Assembly (NCBI GenBank): GCA_032622095.1
Contig: CP136063.1
Coordinates: 280,915,426 to 280,979,425 of the forward strand
Direction of reading: 5' to 3'
DNA length: 64,000 nucleotides
From: Siphonodentalium dalli
Lineage: Eukaryota; Mollusca; Scaphopoda; Gadilida; Siphonodentaliidae
In this document: positions 47,057 to 58,382 of the stretch, piece by piece
Numbering within the stretch: the stretch's first letter is position 1
Layout: each line of letters begins with the position of its first letter
The notes under the pieces: model-generated
Databases searched by the model: none
The model's input: only the letters and a program-made list of their open reading frames with translations
Told to the model about the DNA's origin: nothing
Made by a program: the position numbers and the translations under genes

Positions 47057-48802
47057 GTCGCCATGCCATGCACGTCCCTGGGTATACGGAATACGATTAC
47101 CCCAACCCTGTCGCCATGCCATGCACGTCCCTGAGTATACGGAATACGATTACCCCAACCCTGTCGCCATGCCATGCACGTCCCTGAGTATACGGAATAC
47201 GATTACCCCAACCCTGTCGCCATGCCATGCACGTCCCTGAGTATACGGAATACGATAACCCCAACCCTGTCGCCATGCCATGCACGTCCCTGGGTATACG
47301 GAATACGATTACCCCAACCCTGTCGCCATGCCATGCACGTCCCTGAGTATACGGAATACGATTACCCCAACCCTGTCGCCATGCCATGCACGTCCCTGAG
47401 TATACGGAATACGATTACCCCAACCCTGTCGCCGTGCCATGCACGTCCCTGAGTATACGGAATACGATTACCCCAACCCTGTCGCCATGCCACGCACGTC
47501 CCTGAGTACGGAATACGATTACCCCAACCCTGTCGCCATGCCATGCACGTCCCTGAGTATACTGTCGCCATGCCATGCACGTCCCTGAGTATACTGTCGC
47601 CATGCCATGCACGTCCCTGAGTATACTGTCGCCATGCCATGCACGTCCCTGAGTATACGGAATACGATTACCCCAACCCTGTCGCCATGCCACGCACGTC
47701 CCTGAGTATACTGTCGCCATGCCATGCACGTCCCTGAGTATACTGTCGCCATGCCATGCACGTCCCTGAGTATACGGAATACGATTACCCCAACCCTGTC
47801 GCCATGCCACGCACGTCCCTGAGTACGGAATACGATTACCCCAACCCTGTCGCCATGCCATGCACGTCCCTGAGTATACTGTCGCCATGCCATGCACGTC
47901 CCTGAGTATACTGTCGCCATGCCATGCACGTCCCTGAGTATACGGAATACGATTACCCCAACCCTGTCGCCATGCCATGCACGTCCCTGAGTATACGGAA
48001 TACGATTACCCCAACCCTGTCGCCATGCCATGCACGTCCCTGAGTATACGGAATACGATTACCCCAACCCTGTCGCCATGCCACGCACGTCCCTGAGTAT
48101 ACGGAATACGATTACCCCAACCCTGTCGCCATGCCATGCACGCCCCTGAGTATACGGAATACGATTACCCCAACCCTGTCGCCATGCCATGCACGTCCCT
48201 GAGTATACGGAATACGATTACCCCAACCCTGTCGCCATGCCATGCACGTCCCTGAGTATACGGAATACGATTACCCCAACCCTGTCGCCATGCCACGCAC
48301 GTCCCTGAGTATACGGAATACGATTACCCCAACCCTGTCGCCATGCCATGCACGCCCCTGAGTATACGGAATACGATTACCCCAACCCTGTCGCCATGCC
48401 ATGCACGTCCCTGAGTATACGGAATACGATTACCCCAACCCTGTCGCCATGCCATGCACGTCCCTGAGTATACGGAATACGATTACCCCAACCCTGTCGC
48501 CATGCCATGCACGTCCCTGAGTACGGAATACGATTACCCCAACCCTGTCGCCATGCCATGCACGTCCCTGAGTATACGGAATACGATTACCCCAACCCTG
48601 TCGCCATGCCATGCACGTCCCTGAGTATACTGTCGCCATGCCATGCACGTCCCTGAGTATACTGTCGCCATGCCATGCACGTCCCTGAGTATACTGTCGC
48701 CATGCCATGCACGTCCCTGAGTATACTGTCGCCATGCCATGCACGTCCCTGAGTATACTGTCGCCATGCCATGCACGTCCCTGAGTATACGGAATACGAT
48801 TA
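47057..48802. repeat. 53/32-bp satellite with higher-order blocks
   Basis: The long unit (53 bp) is GTCGCCATGCCATGCACG plus TCCCTGAGTATACGGAATAC and GATTACCCCAACCCT. A short 32-bp form lacks the last 21 bp. A 51-bp form has GAGTACGG instead of GAGTATACGG. Short units occur in runs (47538-47630, 47690-47750, 47860-47930, 48600-48780). Marker variants (CACGCACG, CACGCCCC) recur in fixed order in 48070-48360, indicating block duplication. Reverse-strand open frames of up to 187 codons are by-products. Confidence 0.96.
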
Positions 48803-49482
48803 ACTCATCCATCAGTAACTAGATGTGGTTTTACTCAAAGCAATAGCTCCAACCGATATTTCAAAAGTCACCATTAATTAAAGCCGGATTATGCGCCCGC
48901 TACACAGATTGTTGCGCATTTTATTGGCAATATACGTATGAAAATAACAATGCACACGGGAGAGTAAAATCCACGAGATGGAAAATATGTGTAGATCTGT
49001 ATCAAGTGCATTGATTACGACGGATATGAAAAGGCAACTCAGACGACCATTTCGTTTGATTAACCCGTTCGTTTCTAAACACTCATTTGACACGTAGGCC
49101 TACATTCGCATAATAAACTACTACGATCAGATAAATAGCAGCCGATTTTGATGAGTGTTATTTTCAAATCTATCTATAACACCTATAAACGATATATTAT
49201 AGCCATGGAGTCGATTATTCGTCCGGACCATGGGGGCTATATCGGGGTGATTGAATCATAATTTCAAGTTCCCAAGTATAGTATATCACACATAAAATTT
49301 ACATTTACCCATTTATATTTAGTACCAACATTTTGATACTACATAGTCCCAACATTTAGTACTATAGATAGCATCTACAATTTGGTACTATATATATATG
49401 TAGTATACCAAATGTTGTTACTATATAGTTCTTATAAATTAGTTGGTGCTCTATATTACCAGTATGTTGGTATCCCCATTAG
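48803..49482. other. AT-rich intronic stretch
   Basis: Contains a short palindrome at 49380-49413 (ATTTGGTACTA against TAGTATACCAAAT) and repeated TAGTACCAAC-like words between 49315 and 49400. No gene. Confidence 0.5.
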
Positions 49483-49760
49483 TGTTTATTGACCTCCAAG
49501 TATGAAGAGCATATATACATATCAGTTACAGAAAGTATGTGGTAACGAGACCATTGTAAGTGGACCATACACCAGCATCTATTTACAAGGAAGGACATTG
49601 TATACATAAATTGGAAAGATGTGTACATTGTACGAAGAGCAAGGTAAAAACGAGTATATGAGATAACATTGTAGATGCGGGTGGCAAGGAAGCCAGATCA
49701 TAGTTGAATATTGTCCACCTGAGAGGCATATTGCATCAAATGTCATGTGGATGTCATCTT

Positions 49761-52700
49761 TTAACTTCCGGGGCGAATTAGTTGACAACCAACATAGAGA
49801 AATGCAGCAGATGCGATGATGAGCTGCTCCCATGACTCAGTCGGGATATGACAACCAAGCTGGGTACTGCCAAGTAACAGCGCATTTAAATGGTCGTTTG
49901 GGAGAGCATCCAGGTAACTAAATAGTTGGATGTCGAAGCTATCGATAAGCATACACCAGTAATTATAACGGAGTCTGTACATGGTGGCAGATCTGCACGA
50001 GTCAGTAATATGTCCAATTTCATTGTTATATGTGTGGCCACACAGCATGCATCGGGCATTGTTTTCGAACAACAATCTATTTAGAAGTCTAGCAAGATTT
50101 TTCAGTTCCAAACTCCTGTTAGGATGGGCAACAAGAAGACGCCACACACTCCAGACTGCGAGGGGCTGGTTATGAATGAGGAGAAGATTAGAAGAGCGAC
50201 CATTGGCACCCACTGCTGAAGTCCATGCATCACAATAGTGAGCTCTTATGGTCGACTTGACGAGTTGCTTCCAAATGATCTTCTTTGGGAAGGATCCAGA
50301 AGATAAGAATTCTTGAAGATAAGAAGACAGATTGTACACTTCTAGAACATTGATGATGTCTTTTACATAACCGGTGGTATTCACATTGAATAAATTGTGC
50401 ATATAGAGGTTTTTCATGAAAATTCGTAAAGGAAAGTCTCGAGTCGCAGGCAAGTGGATAAGTTCGCCGAGGAAGAGAAGTTTTCTCAAATGTAGTTGGC
50501 GACTCATCGGTAAAACACCCAGGAGACTGAGTGAGAGGTTTGTGCTCGCCCTTGTTGGAAGATTCTGTATGTGCTTTATACATGTACGTAGACCCTTTTC
50601 AATTGTGCAGAGAGCGTTGTCATCTGTTGAATATAGGCGTTCAGCGCCATAAAGAGCCTTTGGAAGCACAACTGTGTGAAGGAGATTATTCATTGTGAGA
50701 GGGGTGCACATACTTAAGAATTTCCTACCAGCGATAGAAAAGTATGTTTTTCTCAACACTTCAGATATATTTGTAGCACGGTTAACAGTGTTGCCGAATT
50801 TTCCTTGAGAAATTCCCAGATGGCGACAGTCGGTGCTTTCGTCGATCGTGTCATTCCCAAGAATCCACGATCTTTGTTGGTTTGTGTGTTGTTGTTTCGT
50901 TTCGTTGTATACGACAACGGAACTCTTAGATTTTGAAAAACAGAAGCGCCATTTCTTGCTGTAGTTGAAGCAGATTTTCATCAAGTTGTCCAAACCAGCT
51001 TTTGTGAGGGAAACTATAGTAATATCATCTGCAGTTGTTGGTGAGGTACAGTTGATATTGCCAATAGATGCACCTTGATCTGAAACTTCCAGAGTACACA
51101 AGAGATCGTCAATGAATGTCAAGTAGAATAAAGGCGATGTTACGGGGGCCCCTTGTCTTGTTCCTTGTCGAATTTCAAATGACTCTGACAAATCACCACT
51201 GTGGAGCACACGGCTAGCGCAATTTGAGTACATGTTGCGGATTATCCGAAGTATTTTCCCATTGAATCCGAGGTTGTTCAGTTTGTACAGGAGGCCCTCG
51301 TGCCAAACGCAGTCAAATGCCTTTGCAGAGTCAAGGTAGCAAACATAAGCTTTGGAGTGGTTGTCGCGTGCATAGTGTATAGCTTCCTGCACAATGAACG
51401 ACGTCATAGTGCAGCTGACTCCCTTCTGGAATCCGAATTGCAGAGCATGTGGAAATTTATTAAGGGATGGACTTTTCAGAAATCTGTGTAAGATGACCAA
51501 CTCGAATAGTTTATACAATGAGGAGAGAAGTGTGATTGCACGATAACTGTCTGGCTTAGTCCGCGGCTTCGGGTCGCCTTTGTGCAGAGGAATAATGATA
51601 CCAGATTTCATAACCGTGGGAATCCATTTCCGTGAAAGAATAGCATTGAAAAGTTTACAAATCACTGACACCATGAGTTTAGAAGAAAATATCAGGTGCT
51701 CGTTAGCAATACCATCCGGACCCGGTGATTTGTTTTTCTTCATGTTTTTTATTTGAGCATTGACATCTTCTGACATAATTTCATTGCAAAATACTGTCGA
51801 GTCATAATTTATGCAGGAGGGATCGAATTCCGGCGAGAGGCTGTTGGTAATGAATTTGTTGAACTCGGGATCAGCGTGTATTGTGGGAGTGTATAAGTTC
51901 TCAAAATAGCATTTCCAGCCTGATAAGATCGCACTAGGCTCTTTACAAATACCATTTCCGAAATCCATACCACTCGTAACTGCATGGGAGTTAGTTTTAG
52001 ACTTCGTCATTTTCCAGAAACGAGTGGGATTTTCGTTTGCTGCAGTTTCAACATCTAACAGGAATTTTTGCTCGTGATTCCGTAGATTTTTTGCACTTGA
52101 TTCCGTAGAATGTTTTTTCCCAGACAATAACCACTTTGCTCGGTCTGCTTTCACATTTTGTTGTAGCGAAGATAGGTCAGAATTCCAGTAGGGCTTCATG
52201 TGTGTCTGGAACTTTCGTTCACCAATAGCTGACAGGGCAGCCTCGTGGAGTGAGGATACAACATCCGCGTACAATTTATCAACGTCATAATTGTCAACGA
52301 TATGTCGCTTTAACATCTCGGAGCACGCCGTATTCAGGATTAAACGGTATCCCTGAGTGTCACCTCCATTCCATTTATACACAGTGCGGATATGTTTGCG
52401 GGTGGCTGTGGTTTGGTGGTCATACATGTCCACGGTAATGGCACATGTCACAGGCAGATGGTTTGACACATTCGATGGTACATCATCCAAGATGCGACAT
52501 GACGATACCAAATGTACCATACATTCTGGTATAAAGATATGATCAATAGTGGTTGGACTGGCCACTGCAGCGAAAGGAAATAATGTGAAACGTGGTCCCT
52601 TGCACGCATGCGAACAAACAGTAGACCACATGCATGTGTCTTTGGAGAATGTATTCATAACCATAGAACGGAACGAGTGACGCGTGGGAATATTTTCACC

Positions 52701-53246
52701 TCTGGCATCTCCTAGGTGTACGTTGAAATCACCCATTAAAATAACAGAACCTTCTTGTGATAGCATGGAATAAATGTCCAACAGAGATGCTAAACACTTC
52801 TGAAATTCATCATCTCCATGGTTTGTGTTTGGCATATATACTTGAATGAATGCCAGTGACATGCTGGGGGAAACGTTGAAGTTGATGCCTGCAGACCATT
52901 CGTGTGGAAGATCGATCACTGTACATCTGTTGAGCAAGTCTTTTCGTATCATAATGGCTACTCCGTCTCTTGTGAACGTGGCGTTAGTTTTAGTTTTGAT
53001 TGTTCGCCCTGGCTTTACCACGGCGGAATAGGAATGATGTAGTGTTTCAAGTGAAATAAAATTTTGTTCACTAAGCCAGTGCTCAGATATTCCGACGAAG
53101 CTGTATTTTAATGTTTTCAGAATATCACAAATATATAGCTGGGATGACATGAAGCCTGTGGCATTCCACGTCAATATATTAAGCTTATTTGGCTGTGTCT
53201 CCATGATAGTCACGCTGAGGTGGATCAGAACGCCATGGTCTGGCAA
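49761..53246 (-). CDS. LINE ORF2: endonuclease and reverse transcriptase
   Basis: An open frame of 1161 codons. The N-terminal APE-like endonuclease shows WN at 27-28, GISEHW (Glu 55), GDFN at 172-175, TIDHIF (Asp 235, His 236) and SNHLPV (His 263). The reverse transcriptase spans roughly 500-780, with KSPGPDG (506-512), YLDSAKAFD (Asp 639), RQGTRQGAPV (693-702) and TADD (Asp 740-741). A Cys/His motif beginning CMLCG lies near residue 1070. Together these would nick target DNA and prime cDNA synthesis from LINE RNA. Translation may start at Met 15 (METQPNKLN), since the first 14 codons overlap the end of ORF1. About 16 residues near residue 384 are missing relative to copy 1, replaced by AKNL; this lies outside both catalytic domains. 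Confidence 0.93.
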   Translation of the reverse strand: MPDHGVLIHLSVTIMETQPNKLNILTWNATGFMSSQLYICDILKTLKYSFVGISEHWLSEQNFISLETLHHSYSAVVKPGRTIKTKTNATFTRDGVAIMIRKDLLNRCTVIDLPHEWSAGINFNVSPSMSLAFIQVYMPNTNHGDDEFQKCLASLLDIYSMLSQEGSVILMGDFNVHLGDARGENIPTRHSFRSMVMNTFSKDTCMWSTVCSHACKGPRFTLFPFAAVASPTTIDHIFIPECMVHLVSSCRILDDVPSNVSNHLPVTCAITVDMYDHQTTATRKHIRTVYKWNGGDTQGYRLILNTACSEMLKRHIVDNYDVDKLYADVVSSLHEAALSAIGERKFQTHMKPYWNSDLSSLQQNVKADRAKWLLSGKKHSTESSAKNLRNHEQKFLLDVETAANENPTRFWKMTKSKTNSHAVTSGMDFGNGICKEPSAILSGWKCYFENLYTPTIHADPEFNKFITNSLSPEFDPSCINYDSTVFCNEIMSEDVNAQIKNMKKNKSPGPDGIANEHLIFSSKLMVSVICKLFNAILSRKWIPTVMKSGIIIPLHKGDPKPRTKPDSYRAITLLSSLYKLFELVILHRFLKSPSLNKFPHALQFGFQKGVSCTMTSFIVQEAIHYARDNHSKAYVCYLDSAKAFDCVWHEGLLYKLNNLGFNGKILRIIRNMYSNCASRVLHSGDLSESFEIRQGTRQGAPVTSPLFYLTFIDDLLCTLEVSDQGASIGNINCTSPTTADDITIVSLTKAGLDNLMKICFNYSKKWRFCFSKSKSSVVVYNETKQQHTNQQRSWILGNDTIDESTDCRHLGISQGKFGNTVNRATNISEVLRKTYFSIAGRKFLSMCTPLTMNNLLHTVVLPKALYGAERLYSTDDNALCTIEKGLRTCIKHIQNLPTRASTNLSLSLLGVLPMSRQLHLRKLLFLGELIHLPATRDFPLRIFMKNLYMHNLFNVNTTGYVKDIINVLEVYNLSSYLQEFLSSGSFPKKIIWKQLVKSTIRAHYCDAWTSAVGANGRSSNLLLIHNQPLAVWSVWRLLVAHPNRSLELKNLARLLNRLLFENNARCMLCGHTYNNEIGHITDSCRSATMYRLRYNYWCMLIDSFDIQLFSYLDALPNDHLNALLLGSTQLGCHIPTESWEQLIIASAAFLYVGCQLIRPGS

Positions 53247-54960
53247 TGATGCCTTTGGGCCAGAAACCTTCTTGGTACAGCAATTTTATATCATCTGCGT
53301 ATAAATTAACTCGGGCTGATTGTGTGCCATTCCTTGTACTGGACATGAGTCGAACGAATGTGGGCAATATGCCTCTATTTTCGAAGAATGTCCAAAGATC
53401 GCTTTCTTTGGCAGTTGTAGCAATCCTTCCTATAAAGATTTTACGGGTTCTCCGACCTCTTTTAGGTAACACGCCTTTAAAGCCGCATGTATCGTCGTGA
53501 CGAGATTCTTCATCGTGGTAATCGCGTGGTGGGACATCATGGAATATGTGCGTCGAATCGGTTTCTGATGCTGAAGTTTGTTGGTGCTATGAATTGTATA
53601 CTTGCATTTTCGAGTTTTTGTCATATGTATTACGAACTGACGAGTTGTGGGCCATTCTCATGTCGTCGCGCGTGCGGTCTGTGTTGGACGTTCGTTGTCT
53701 CTCCTCATTCTGCTCGGTTGTTGAAATGACAGGAATGCTATTTAAACTTTCCTTATAGTTTGAATTAGAATGCGAGGAATGTTGTCCCGATGCGACATTG
53801 TCAGATTGCGCTTTCGAAGAGGCAATCGAATTGCCAACACCTGCGGTATTCGCCAGCATATTACTGAATGTTGGAGATCTTGACTGAGTGTCAGCTTGAT
53901 TCGTGGTAGTATAGTCAGTAGAGTTTTTGGTCTTGACAAGAATTTCCCTCATTAGGGAGCTGGTATCCTTTGACCAATTTATAGGAGATAAGTGGTCGGG
54001 TGGATCGACCGACGGTTCCGGCAGGATTTTAGGGCTAACATCACTGTTATTCACTACACTGTCAATAATTATATCATTGGAATTTGTAGCAAAAGCACCC
54101 GGTGCCCTAGGTTGGTTTTGTGTTACAGAGTTTGTACTGCTGTTTGCCTGAGGGTCTCCTATTGACAAATTATGATGTGACATATCGGAGGCTTTCCACA
54201 GCAAATCGATTGGTTGAGTGTGATCAGTTTGCATGCAAGACTGTACCACTGCTCCCAGTGTATCGTACTTCACAACAGTATCTTGGGCCAAAAGCTCAAA
54301 CATTGTAGACAACTGTCTCTCTACACCGTCAACATGCTGCTTAATAGTTCCAACCGTCGATGAGCATTTGCTTGTGAGAGAAGATAGTCTTCGATCTAGC
54401 GACTCGTGTTTGACGAAAGAATTCGACATGTCGGACACTTTGGAGTTAACAGATTTGATAAATTTATGATAGTCGTCCTGTGATGAGCCGACGTTGCTTT
54501 CTAACATCTTAACGCGATGCTTTAGATTGTCGATACCCATGAACTTATCATATCGCAGACGATCCAGTTTGAGACTGACTGAAGCTACATTGCCAATGGT
54601 GCTACCAATAGACGTTGAGTTAGAATTGCACTTCAGTTTGACATCACAAACAATTGTCTCCAAGAGAGTTAGTTTCTCCATAATGTCTGACTGGTTTTTT
54701 GTCAGTGTGTTTATAGAGCTATTCACTGATGACAAGTCGTCTGACAATTTTTGTTCACGTTCCAATTGGTTCTTTTTTGTAAGAGTCAAATCGGTCAGAG
54801 TTTCAGTGAGTTTCTCTTGTATACAGATCGTATTACATTTGCACGGCTCCGAAGACTCTCTTTTGTTGGGCTCATTACCAGGTGGATACACACATGCATG
54901 TAATCTCTGTATGTAAAATACATGTACATGGCCACACAAATAATTGACAACATTGATCAC
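53185..54960 (-). pseudogene. LINE ORF1, coiled coil and RRM-like domain, one in-frame stop
   Basis: The frame runs from an ATG at 54958-54960 to a stop at 53185-53187, 592 codons including one internal TAG at 53587-53589. The first 457 codons contain a long heptad-rich stretch (from about IQEKLTETLTDLTLTKK to SINTLTKNQSDIMEKL), as expected for LINE ORF1 trimerisation, then a Ser/Thr/Asn-rich linker. After the stop, in the same frame, comes a domain with RKIFIGRIATTAKESDLWTF, resembling an RRM (RNP2-like strand). ORF1 proteins of this type coat LINE RNA. The TAG could be a C-to-T change of CAG or, less likely, a readthrough site. It overlaps ORF2 by about 60 bp. Confidence 0.8.
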
Positions 54961-55000
54961 CTGCGCGCGGGCGGTTCATTGTTAACAGGCCAGACAAGTG

Positions 55001-56561
55001 AGTAGTCATAAGCGAAGTCAAACTCTCTATTATCAGGACATTTAAGGCCAGTCCAAAACAGGTCGTCTCTTATGGATGTGGAAATTAGTTAAGTCTGTGT
55101 GATATCTGGCATTTTATTAATGCACGAACACCAGAAGCGACACATCTGGTGTATACATGCAGGCTTGATATAGAACATTTTCGACCATGATGCTTGCTTG
55201 GCGTGTGGTTTCGAAAGCTTCAAATCGTTAAGGGACTTAGTTGAATGTATCGGTCGGAATAATCTGGGCAAAAAGGTACAATATAATATGTTTTACTTAA
55301 ATAGCTCAGAGTTAGCCACCCCACCTTGTAGCGTTCCGGATCATATATAGCCTCAAGTCGGGGATCATATAGCCCATGCGTAAGAATATCCTGATAATAT
55401 CCCCCCCATCATGTTGGGGATCATAGACCCTGCGTTGGGGAAATCCTGGGGTCCATCCCCTGTATAAAAATCAAGAGAAAACTGACAATGATTTAAACAT
55501 AAAGTCCAACATTTGGGTTATCGCGCGAACAATTATTTTAAGCGGCCTGACGACTTCGTTCAGTCAACGTCTCTCTGTACGCTCAGAGATTGGCTCACTG
55601 TAGTCAAACATAGCCGCATTGATTGGGTTGTCAACTGACACATATTACATGGTCTGTATGATCCATGTAAAACGCCAAATACACGATAATTACAGAGATT
55701 ACATGCATGTGTGTATCCACCCTAATTATAGTCGTACATTTTTCAGACGGTCCAAATTTTTTTTTCGCAAAATTAGCGACTACGAGTCCGTTTGTGAGAA
55801 AATTGTGCTCCATTCAAACTCACAGTAAGGTGGTATAGTTCTGTTTGTCGTGTTGTAATTAATTATGTTTTATCGGGTCATTTCGCGCTCCGCGTGTATA
55901 CTAATGTAGAGATTCTTTTTTCGCCTGGGCGCGGGGGGTTTTGTTTATAGAAAATTAGAAATGGGAATTTTTGTGACGGACTTAAACGTCGAACTGCGAC
56001 CCGGAGGCCGAGTCAGGTAAAACTTGTAGTTGGGAATTACAATTTCGTTTATTGTCCTTTACATTATTATGTCAATAATGTTGATTTTTGGTTTGTGACA
56101 AGCTATGTCAATTACAAATAAAAGAAATGAAAAAGATAATTTGTAAGTCTTATATTTCAACTTGTATAGACATTTTTCGTTCTGCAGCCCACTGGGGGTT
56201 GTGGTCGGAGACGGCCGAGTCGGACGCCGGTTCGTTAATTAGGTGCTGGTTGTTATAGTTATTTTAACGGAAATCTGAGTTGGTCATTCGCGAAAACAAT
56301 ATATTTTATATTCTATAATTATAATCATGGGTATATTTGACGATATAACTGAGATATCTGAAGAATCGTTTTTAAAGAATTTCTTAGAATGACTAAATGT
56401 CCTGTAGTCGAATAAATGAATAACTTTGACTTAAGGTAAATGCGAATGGCTTAATGAAAACATACTATACTGTGACCATACGATCTATCTATCTAACCCA
56501 TTGTTTCAAGTAACATTTGTGTTATGCGTGTCACGATGACAACATTCCTGCTTGGAGAAAG
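55001..56561. other. Intronic stretch, nothing recognised
   Basis: No coding or repeat signal beyond short chance open frames. Sequence near 55960-56270 is G-rich in places (GGGCGCGGGGGG) but has no supported feature. Confidence 0.45.
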
Positions 56562-56760
56562 CCCTGTGCCAATGCATTCTCTTATATATGCGAGTCGGCC
56601 ATATGTCGCCTCGCATATATAAGAGAAATCCATTGGCCTAACACATTTTATATTATTTTTTATAATTGTTAAAATTATGTAAGAAAATAATAAAAAAAAA
56701 AAATAACAAATTGTTAAAAACTGTAAGAAATAGTGATAAAAAAATGATAAAAATTGTTAA
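56562..56760. repeat. Single hairpin cassette with AT spacer
   Basis: CCCTGTGCC then a hairpin at 56568-56637, with loop variant CGGCCATATGTCGC. It is followed by AT-rich spacer with repeated GTTAAAGAATGTAAGAAA words as in the double elements, but the second hairpin and outer ends are missing. Confidence 0.8.
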
Positions 56761-57671
56761 AGAATGTAAGAAATAATGAATACAAATTGTTGGATAAAGC
56801 TGACAAAGCGCTGGTACAGAGTGAATTCGTTGGTCATTGGTACAGGCAATCCTAAGTGAATGACGAGAATGTATATATAAATACTTTGTATAGTAACTGC
56901 ACGGCACATACACACTTGGCCTTTATATATTTTTAATATTTTTAATATTTTTGTTAAATGACTATTTGTTCGATATTTTATTGCATCTCAAATATGCACC
57001 GAAATGAACGCTATACTATTATATATAAAGACCTCGTAAATTTGACAATCGCTAGATAAGGACAAACGGATGAATGGGATGGAACGTGGAACAAAACGAC
57101 AAACCGCTGAACGCAATTTGTAATGACGTGTAACGCACGATGTCTCGATATAGCACGTAGAGGATTCGTTTTGATGTCAACCGAAATCTGGATATTAACC
57201 CCGCTACGCACAGGTGTTCTATTATTCGGCCAACAACGGACATATACCCTAAATTGTCGAAATTAAGATTTGCGTTTTCACAACGACAGGAAACTTGATA
57301 CTAAAATTCAGTTTAGCATCTATTTCACAACAGATCGGTATTTATTCGAGCTAAGCGGCTGTTTTGTATGTCTGTACGCGATTAACCCACACATGTGAAT
57401 GTACATTGTACCACGAACAATGGAAAACTGCCTTCGACATCAATTTATATTTCTCGATGAATACGCCAGCAAGCTCCGGTCAGTTTGGGAAAACTGATTA
57501 ACTGAGACAATGTACATTGCTTAATGCTATTTGAAGTTGGAAGAAACGGCAATTTTGTCGGCAAAGTGGCGTATAGTATATGACTGCAGTGACTGAAATT
57601 GGAGAATCAGATCAACAGATGATCAAAATCCCTGAAAATGATGAAAACATGGTGATTCTTCTTATAGATGC
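56761..57671. other. Intronic stretch, nothing recognised
   Basis: No coding or repeat feature I can support. Confidence 0.45.
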
Positions 57672-58100
57672 ATAATCCGATTAAACGCCACTCAATTACT
57701 ATTTATTTGCATTCGGGGGTAAAAAAAAATATTTGATTCGAGTTGAGGAACCCACCTATCAAATCTCAGTTATTAGATATCGATTTTTGGAATATATTAT
57801 TTTTCACCATCGAGACTTATTAGTGGCCCAGTAAAAAGTCGATGAGCCGACGGTCTGGGATCAAATTGGGGATGAAGGTGGATAACTCTAAAATCAAGAG
57901 GCTTTTAGTTGACAATAAGGCTAAATTTCGTCGAACAACATGTTGATAAATAACACGTTTCGGGCAATTTTATACTATATAGTTGACAGTGGTTAGCATT
58001 ATTTTTGGGCAATTAATCGATTCTGATAACTGACGCGGCATTTCTAAAACTGTTGTTGTCGTTGTAGTTGTTGTTGTTGTATCGGATTGAGTATCTTTAA
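57672..58100. mobile_element. TTAAAGGTACTC foldback element, damaged left end
   Basis: Contains CATTCGGGGGTAAAAAAA and GAGTTGAGGAACCCACC, and ends (GTT)n TATCGGATTGAGTATCTTTAA at 58100. The left terminus has decayed to ATAATCCGATTAAAC. It ends 151 bp before the PDZ exon. Confidence 0.75.
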
Positions 58101-58251
58101 TATATGTCGTTGCTTATTAGTCCTGTTCTCCGCGAAAAAAAACAGGATCTAAAAACTTGTTGTCAAATGGGGTTGCATAATATGCTGTTATTAGAAGTGT
58201 TTCGATGAATAAATGTCACACATTTAACGGGAATGTTAATAATTATTTCAG

Positions 58252-58371
58252 CTAACGGTGTGGGGATGAAGGTCATGGGTGGGAGACAGTGTCAGGACGG
58301 GATGCTGCGAGCGTTCGTCGTAAGAGTTATATCAGGCGGACAAGCTGATTTATGCGGCCGGATTCACGAAG
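58252..58371 (+). CDS. Rim: RIM-like gene, PDZ exon with ligand-binding loop
   Basis: A 120-bp phase 1-1 exon, acceptor AATTATTTCAG, donor GAAG then GTATGG. It reads NGVGMKVMGGRQCQDG, LRAFVVRVISGGQADL and CGRIHEG. The loop before MKVMGG occupies the place of the PDZ carboxylate-binding loop. The pattern hydrophobic-x-K-V-x-GG, then V-x-G-G-x-A, then G-x-hydrophobic is the same as in the single PDZ domain of RIM. In RIM that domain binds ELKS/CAST and calcium-channel tails at the active zone. The exon joins in phase with 60521. A hairpin element begins 12 bp past its end. Confidence 0.87.
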
Positions 58372-58382
58372 GTATGGTCTAT

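Larger units (their letters stand above)
49483..55000 (-). mobile_element. APE-type LINE retrotransposon, copy 2, nearly complete
   Basis: Minus-strand LINE with two ORFs: ORF1 (coiled coil plus RNA-binding-like domain) and ORF2 (endonuclease plus reverse transcriptase). The 3' end at 49483 is fixed by the match to copy 1 at AATAAACA. The 5' end is approximate; sequence upstream of ORF1 to about 55080 may be 5' untranslated region. It lies antisense in the large intron of the RIM-like gene. High similarity to copy 1 implies recent activity of the family. Confidence 0.93.

Noticed and set aside
46936-48812. Open frames of up to 187 codons on the minus strand in the 53/32-bp satellite.
   Set aside because: Repeat by-products; several overlapping frames are equally open and none extends meaningfully beyond the array.
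53246-54916. Several plus-strand ORFs opposite LINE ORF1.
   Set aside because: Shadows of the minus-strand ORF1.
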